From Nocardia yamanashiensis NBRC 100130 (lineage in GTDB: Bacteria > Actinomycetota > Actinomycetes > Mycobacteriales > Mycobacteriaceae), in assembly GCF_001613325.1 (NCBI RefSeq), contig NZ_BDCD01000041.1, positions 19,162 to 83,161 on the forward strand: a DNA stretch of 64,000 nucleotides, read 5' to 3'. The notes beneath the pieces are model-generated. The model was not told where the DNA came from, did not search any database, and worked only from the letters and a program-made list of their open reading frames with translations. Shown piece after piece: positions 59,801 to 64,000 of this stretch (its first letter is position 1; the number at the start of each line of letters is the position of its first letter). The translations under genes were made by a program, and so were the position numbers.

Positions 59801-60310
59801 CTCCTCGTTGTCGGCGCGCAGGAAACGCGCGAAATCGCCCTGCGGCAGCAGCACCACCTGGAAGAACTGGTCGGCGCTCATCCCGAGCAACCGGAGAATC
59901 TCGTCGCCGATATCGGGAATCCGGGACAGATTCTCACCGCGCCCGTCCAGCCATTCCAAAGTGGCGGAGGCGTTTTCCTTCACCATGCCGGATTTGGCCC
60001 GCTTGCTCGGCCGCTGGAATTCCGGAGTCCGATTCAACCGCAGCCGCCGCCCGCCGACCGTCGCCTCCAGAATCACCCGCGGCGGCGTCTGCTCGTCCGC
60101 GTGATCGGAATGCAGCCGCTTGCTCTCCCCCCGCGCCCCCGGCACGCTCCCGTACAACGCGAACGCGATCGCGTCCAGCACCGTCGTCTTCCCCGCGCCG
60201 GTCTGCCCGTGCAGCAGAAACAGCCCCTCGGCCCCCAATTCGTCGAAATCCACCACGGTGGGTTCCGCGAACGGCCCGAAGGCGGTCAATTCCAGCCGAT
60301 GCAGGCGCAC
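56840..60310 (-). CDS. sbcC: Exonuclease subunit SbcC (Rad50-like)
   Basis: This ATPase and its partner SbcD resolve hairpins and broken DNA ends. From the GTG at 60310 (GAAGGGG upstream) it has 1156 residues. Walker A GQTGAGKT is at 35-42, a Q-loop is in VVLLPQGDFARFL, and the C-terminal signature LSGGETFMASLAMALGLADVV and Walker B LFIDEGFGSLD are intact. The zinc hook is CAVCGSGEHPHPA. A Gly/Ser/Ala/Pro-rich stretch of about 120 residues (58795-59165) interrupts the first coiled coil and is unusual. The sbcD gene lies 94 bases upstream. Confidence 0.92.
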   Translation of the reverse strand: MRLHRLELTAFGPFAEPTVVDFDELGAEGLFLLHGQTGAGKTTVLDAIAFALYGSVPGARGESKRLHSDHADEQTPPRVILEATVGGRRLRLNRTPEFQRPSKRAKSGMVKENASATLEWLDGRGENLSRIPDIGDEILRLLGMSADQFFQVVLLPQGDFARFLRADNEEREKLLEKLFDTERFATAEQWLIDKRRASAADLDARKQSIDRLIAQVGVAAGLAATETAGPLESVDWSQRLLATARTARDQRALELARQQQHSAALRLEAEAQRALHERHRRLTAARTQLAAYTAAADQRAARRLELDHARRADPVAAALEEARAAAKTLRRRETESARAAEQLADRLLQPATAELPGTTWAAADLAAAELHGTDLAEDLAYLEPPADAVRAGSGPGDDRTETGAEQPGHSGADAEGDRVVGRVGTAAGPSAADGEAFGEFSSGGSGFGLAATRSADSGGLPPADGSRVPNGLGGADSASAGLPHIGGPAVTRPAAAKDGSQAAGSGLEAAVQRWSAHIGALDEVRADAESATRLTRELAQLRAAQDDIAGRAAKLGKRQEELPGTIAGVEVRLRTAADAAAGLAGLEAEVERLKVAARAAVELEQRQGELVAAKRGFEDARAAHLDARERTQELRELRLAGMAAELAGVLVDGEPCAVCGSGEHPHPARATEQAVSKEAEDAALAAERAAEARRERAGQLVAELERAIEVLTERGGAVDKAELAAALSESSARHNEAKRMAALVAELTAELNRLRADEAKLQRELRECQSQASATLERVVAADRRLAELTERLRAAAGSDGTVDRRRARLEALVADATAVRDARVETASAREQVAVLAVRVEKLSYEAGLVESAPPVMGESGPDYTALAVYGRAVDAASRTEREQVDIEAELLAAENARAHAEAVLAEPEIQAAADAALGDLEQLEASVAQADSDLTAAVAANAEAIRRVEQLEDLCSQLWAAVDRIAPIQRAHDELSSLADVVAGRGENNRRMSLRSYVLAARLEEVALAGSVRLRRMSGGRYEFVHTDAAGPRGRRGGLGLDIRDDYTGAIRPAKTLSGGETFMASLAMALGLADVVAAESGGLVLDTLFIDEGFGSLDADTLDAVMGVLDELRSGGRVVGVVSHVDEMRQRIPSRLHVIRGRTGSHLETTVGA

Positions 60311-60404
60311 GCGCCGACCCCTTCCCACTCCGCCACACACCATCCAACAACCCGCCGGCCGCGCACCCCCGCAGGACACGCCGCACGGCGGCAACGGTTT
60401 TCGC

Positions 60405-61778
60405 TCACGCGGTCATCCCGCTCGCGGAATCCCCCGCGCCCGAACCGGATTCGGGAACGTCGAACAACCCCACAACCTCGCCCACCGCGTCCTCGGATAG
60501 CTCACCCTCCAGGTCTCCACCGACCACGTCGAACAACCCGCCTGCCGAATCGGCGCCCCTGCGGGAAGACACCCCGGCGTCCTCGATCCCCGCGTCCGCC
60601 GCCTCGGATGCCTGGCGGGCTGGACCGGTCGCACGAGTGGGCACGTCTCGCTCGCGAACGGCGGCGGCGAGGGCGCGTTCGACCCAGGTCATCTCGCCCG
60701 GCGTGGGAACGCCTCGGACGTCGGTGAGGAAGCTGTGGGCGACCTCGGTGTCGCGGCGGCCGTGGACGCGTTCGCGGTAGCGCAGTTCCGGGTTGCCTTC
60801 GGGGCGCATCCATTCCACGTGGACGGCGTGCGGGAAGCGGTCGCGGAGGCGGCGCAGGGCGTCCACGGGGCGAGCGGTGTCGGTGAGAGTGGCCGAGACG
60901 TAGTCGTTTTCGGCGGGGGCGTGCTCGGGGGCGGTGAGCAGGGCTTCCAGGGTGCCGGTGAGCTGGCTGAGGCCGCGGATCAGCGGGAGGTCGCGGCGTT
61001 CGACCGTGGCCAGGCCGGCGGCGTCCAGGTCGATGATCCAGACCGCCTTGCGATGCGAGCGTTCGCCGAACGAATAGGGCAGCGGGGACCCGGAATAGCG
61101 AACGGATTCGGACAGCGTCTGCGGGGAATGCAGGTGACCGAGCGCCACGTAGTCGATGCCGTCGAAGGCGGACATGGGCACGGTTTCGACGCCGCCGACG
61201 GAGATGGATCGCTCGGATCCGGTGGCTTCGCCGCCGACCACGAAGGCGTGCGCGAGCACCACCGAACGGGTCGCGGGGCGCGCCGCGAGATCGGTCCGGA
61301 TCAGCCCCATCGCCGCGTCCAGGATCTCGGCGTGCGAGCGCGCCTGCGGCACACCCAGTTCCACGCGCGTGATGTCCGGCTCCAGGTACGGGATCCCGTA
61401 GAACGCCACCGCACCGTGCGCGTCGGCCAGCAGCACCGGCCGCGCCACCTCGGCGATGGTGCACCGCAGATGCAGCCCGCCCGCCGCCGCGAAACTCCCC
61501 AGCGCCCCCAGCCGCGTCGGCGAATCATGGTTGCCGGACGTCGCCACGATGGTTGCTCCGGCGGCGCGGATCGCCTCGAACCCCCTATTGCACACCGCGA
61601 TCGCGTCAGCACTCGGAATGGACCGGTCGTACACATCCCCCGGCACCACCACCACATCCACCCGCTCCGCCGCCACCAGCTCGGCGATGGCGCGCAGCGA
61701 ACACTCCTGGTCGCCCAGCAGATCGACGCCGTGGAACGTGCGCCCGATATGCCAGTCGGAGGTGTGCAGGATCCGCAT
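60405..61778 (-). CDS. sbcD: Exonuclease subunit SbcD (Mre11-like)
   Basis: This calcineurin-type nuclease uses two metals. LHTSDWHIG (3-11) with Asp7 and His9 is at the start, then PGDVYDRS, GNHDSP and VALGHLHSPQ. The 457 residues exceed the usual length of about 380-420: the last 70 residues (from ATGPARQASEAADAG) are acidic, Ser/Gly-rich and probably disordered. It precedes sbcC in the same operon with a 94-base gap. Confidence 0.93.
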   Translation of the reverse strand: MRILHTSDWHIGRTFHGVDLLGDQECSLRAIAELVAAERVDVVVVPGDVYDRSIPSADAIAVCNRGFEAIRAAGATIVATSGNHDSPTRLGALGSFAAAGGLHLRCTIAEVARPVLLADAHGAVAFYGIPYLEPDITRVELGVPQARSHAEILDAAMGLIRTDLAARPATRSVVLAHAFVVGGEATGSERSISVGGVETVPMSAFDGIDYVALGHLHSPQTLSESVRYSGSPLPYSFGERSHRKAVWIIDLDAAGLATVERRDLPLIRGLSQLTGTLEALLTAPEHAPAENDYVSATLTDTARPVDALRRLRDRFPHAVHVEWMRPEGNPELRYRERVHGRRDTEVAHSFLTDVRGVPTPGEMTWVERALAAAVRERDVPTRATGPARQASEAADAGIEDAGVSSRRGADSAGGLFDVVGGDLEGELSEDAVGEVVGLFDVPESGSGAGDSASGMTA

Positions 61779-62099
61779 GCCCCGAGACCGTAGGCGATGC
61801 CTCCGACAGGTTTCGCACTACCCACACGGTCTGTCGGAAACACGCCGATGTATAGCTGTCCCGCCACCCCGCGACTTCAGCGGACCGCCGAGTGCCGTTG
61901 CCAGGAATGCACCCGTGCCTGCCGCCGAGCGCCGAAACATCTTCGGACGTACCCGGTGAGTTACCCCGACCGTCGCGAAAGGCTGTCGTGGACTTGGCAT
62001 ACGCGAGCTCGGCGTGTCGGGCCGGACCGAACACGTGTCGAAACTGCGCGGTTGCTCAATTCACTTTCTTGTCGGTGGAATCTGCCACTATCTGCATTC
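61779..62099. promoter_or_regulatory. 321-base divergent intergenic between sbcD and rmuC
   Basis: No gene is supported. On the plus strand TTCTTG-N17-TATCTG (62066-62094) ends 5 bases before the RmuC start, which would make a leaderless mRNA. On the minus strand TATACA (revcomp of 61849-61854) could be a -10 for sbcD. No LexA-type palindrome was found. Confidence 0.35.
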
Positions 62100-63233
62100 A
62101 TGACCGCACCGATGCTGTTTGCGCTGCTGTTGGTGTTCGCCGCCGGGGTCGCCCTGGGCTGGTACGGGCATGCCGCCCGTGCGGGCCAGCGCGCGGCGGT
62201 GGCCGAGGCCCGGCTGTCGGCCATGCAGGACAACGAGCGGCTATTGCGGCAGTCACTGGGAGCGGCCAGTGAGGACGCGGCGCGGCGGCAGTCCTATGCG
62301 ATCGGGCATCTCGTCGAGCCGCTGCGGGAAGCCGTGGGGACGCTGAACCGGCAGATCCAGGAAGTCGAGCACAATCGGATCAACGCGTATTCCGGTCTGC
62401 GCGAACAGGTCGCGGGCATGCAGCGCACCTCGCATCAGTTGTCCACGCAGACGGGGCAATTGGTGGCGGCGCTGCGGGCCCCGCAGGTGCGCGGGCGCTG
62501 GGGCGAGATCCAGCTGGAGCGGGTGGTGGAACTGGCCGGCATGGCCAGGCACTGCGATTTCGACACCCAGGTCACCCGGCGCGGCGACACCGTGGTGCGC
62601 CCGGACATGGTGGTGCGGCTGGCGGGCGGCCGGCAGATCGTGGTGGACGCCAAGGTGCCGTGCACCGCCTACCTGGACGCCGCCGCCACCGAGGACCCGC
62701 GCGAACGCGAAGGGCATCTGGCCCGGCACGCCAAGCACCTGCGCAACCACGTGGAGCAATTGGCCGCCAAGGAATACTGGGCCGCCTTCGACCCGTGCCC
62801 GGAATTCGTGATCCTGTTCGTGCCCGGCGACCCCTTCCTCGACGCCGCCCTCACCACCGATTCGGGTCTGCTCGAATACGCCTTCGGCCGCAATGTCGTA
62901 CTGGCCACCCCCACCACCCTCATGGCCCTGCTGCGCACCGTCGCCCTGGGCTGGCGGCAGGAGGCCATCTCCGCGGATCTGGCGGTGGTGCAGCAACTCG
63001 GCCGTGAGCTCTACACCCGGCTCGGCACCACCGGCCGGCACCTGGACCGCCTGGGCGCGCAGCTGGGCAAGGCCGTGGACGCCTTCAACCACACCGTCTC
63101 CTCGGTGGAATCACGTGTGATGGTCACCGCCCGCAAGCTGCACGATCTGGAGGTGTCCGACGCCCCGGTACCCGAATTGCATCGGGTCGAGTCCTGGCCG
63201 CGCGCAGTGGGTTTCGCCGACTCGGAAGGCTGA
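62100..63233 (+). CDS. rmuC: RmuC-family DNA recombination protein
   Basis: The 377-residue protein has a short N-terminal membrane anchor (MLFALLLVFAAGVALGWYG), a coiled coil (residues 27-130) and the RmuC domain: VRGRWGEIQLERVVELAGM, VDAKVPCTAYLDAA, and VILFVPGDPFLDAALTTDSGLL, ending with the VVLATPTTLMALLRTVALGW motif. RmuC proteins limit inverted-repeat recombination. The next-door sbcCD genes act on similar DNA structures. An upstream in-frame extension to 61797 is not supported. Confidence 0.9.
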   Translation: MTAPMLFALLLVFAAGVALGWYGHAARAGQRAAVAEARLSAMQDNERLLRQSLGAASEDAARRQSYAIGHLVEPLREAVGTLNRQIQEVEHNRINAYSGLREQVAGMQRTSHQLSTQTGQLVAALRAPQVRGRWGEIQLERVVELAGMARHCDFDTQVTRRGDTVVRPDMVVRLAGGRQIVVDAKVPCTAYLDAAATEDPREREGHLARHAKHLRNHVEQLAAKEYWAAFDPCPEFVILFVPGDPFLDAALTTDSGLLEYAFGRNVVLATPTTLMALLRTVALGWRQEAISADLAVVQQLGRELYTRLGTTGRHLDRLGAQLGKAVDAFNHTVSSVESRVMVTARKLHDLEVSDAPVPELHRVESWPRAVGFADSEG

Positions 63234-63341
63234 GCCGGAGCCGCTGTCGATCACCGTGCCGGGTATGCGAGCTATGTGCCCGGCAAGCTCGCCAGATGTC
63301 ACCGACCTCGTGAGATGACTCGATGCTTTAGTGTGCAGATC

Positions 63342-64000
63342 GTGGCAGTTACCCCAAGCGAGCGCGCAGAGGTGCCCCCGTCGCACCGTTCGATCGTGCC
63401 GTCGGTTCCCGGCGTGCCTTCCGGTGCGGCGGTTCTGATCGCGGTGACCTGCACGTTCATCGGATTCTTCATCGATGCTCGCGGCGGCGGTAACGAGCTC
63501 ACCGGCACTTTCGCGACGCTCTACGTGGTCGGCTGCGTGCTGGCCGTGCTGGTGGTGCGGTTCAAGGGCGTGTTCACCACCATGGTGCTGCCGCCGCTCC
63601 TATTGTTCGTCACGGTGCCGCTGGCCTATCAGCAGATGCTGGGCAGTTCGGGCGGCCTCAAGGACGTGCTGCTGAACCTGGCCATCCCGCTGGTGAGCCG
63701 GTTCCCGACGATGGCGCTGGCCACCGTGCTGGTGCTGGTGATCGGCGGCGTCCGTATCTATCTGCATCGCCGCGAGCACGAGAGCGAGGCCGATGCCGGG
63801 CTGCCCAGGCCGCGCGCCCGCAGCACCCGCCCGGGTGGTTCCCCGCGGGCCCAGCGCACCCGGCCCGCCGATTCCAAGGACCCCGCCAGACGTCGCTCCC
63901 GCGCCGCCGCCGAACCCGATGCCGCCGCGGAATCCGGCAGCACCGCCCGCCCGTCCCGCCGCCCCGCGGGCCGGGTAGCCGCGACCCCGCCGCGCGTGGG
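63342..64000 (+). CDS. DUF6542 family membrane protein, N-terminal part (3' end outside window)
   Basis: The frame opens with GTG at 63342 and runs off the window end with 219 residues shown. Four helices are visible (PSGAAVLIAVTCTFIGFFID, TFATLYVVGCVLAVLVVRF, TMVLPPLLLFVTVPLAY and FPTMALATVLVLVIGG), then a basic Pro/Arg/Ala-rich tail from about residue 150. This matches the DUF6542 protein that mycobacteria encode beside ychF and ispH. No stop is reached, so the tail may go on. A start without a Shine-Dalgarno sequence suggests a near-leaderless mRNA. Confidence 0.8.
   Translation, partial: MAVTPSERAEVPPSHRSIVPSVPGVPSGAAVLIAVTCTFIGFFIDARGGGNELTGTFATLYVVGCVLAVLVVRFKGVFTTMVLPPLLLFVTVPLAYQQMLGSSGGLKDVLLNLAIPLVSRFPTMALATVLVLVIGGVRIYLHRREHESEADAGLPRPRARSTRPGGSPRAQRTRPADSKDPARRRSRAAAEPDAAAESGSTARPSRRPAGRVAATPPRV

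Noticed and set aside
61779..62099. LexA-type SOS box near sbcD
   Set aside because: No TCGAAC-N4-GTTCGA-like palindrome was found; only a 5-bp CCGAA/TTCGG repeat is present.

Overview
The window is high-GC actinobacterial chromosome and looks like Nocardia or a close relative. Three things point there: mycothiol (mshB), coenzyme F420 (fbiC) and mannolipid (pimE, lpqW) genes; GTG starts and G+C-rich codons; and a gene order from proline catabolism to pimE that matches, from memory, the Mycobacterium tuberculosis Rv1188-Rv1157c neighbourhood. No CRISPR array, insertion sequence, prophage or rRNA was seen. One tRNA (Asp) is present.

Region 1 (1-31 kb) is mostly conserved core. It holds the end of an MpaB-type protein, the proline-to-glutamate pair pruA-pruB, a Tat-exported cholesterol-oxidase-like enzyme, tRNA-Asp, dapC, a 7Fe ferredoxin and fbiC. 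A secreted propeller-like protein, two PH-domain membrane proteins, a small exported protein and a second GMC oxidoreductase follow. Next is a conservon-like kinase/roadblock/DUF742 set with no GTPase. After it come the lpqW-mshB-52aa-membrane-protein-nitroreductase operon, typA, a 59-aa Cys/Lys protein, phhB and pimE. The region ends with an exported protein, a remarkable Ser-x-x repeat protein, a Tat-exported DUF1906 protein and a duplicated-domain protein.

Region 2 (31-51 kb) is accessory. It has a CHAP-domain protein, a large SARP-type ATPase regulator divergent from a stand-alone MmyB-type ligand-binding domain, an uncharacterised gene beneath a 39-bp palindrome, a GNAT and two TetR regulators. 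It also has an exported lipase, a SnoaL-like protein, two DinB-fold (mycothiol-type) proteins, a phosphotransferase-like protein, ychF and an SGNH hydrolase. A WYL regulator is followed by a Trypco2-like/TPR protein, and then a sugar-type ABC importer without its ATPase.

Region 3 (51-64 kb) holds cstA with its small partner, the Ada/AlkA-ogt alkylation repair pair, a DUF2277 protein, a small exported protein, sbcC-sbcD, an RmuC-type protein and a DUF6542 membrane protein cut by the window end.

The least explained items are the perfect Ser-every-third-residue protein (28306-28668), the WYL plus Trypco2-TPR cassette (45563-47982), the conservon without its GTPase, the 39-bp palindrome at 36647-36685, and two conserved-looking mini-genes (20438-20596, 25479-25658). 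All functions are inferred from sequence reading alone; no database search was run.
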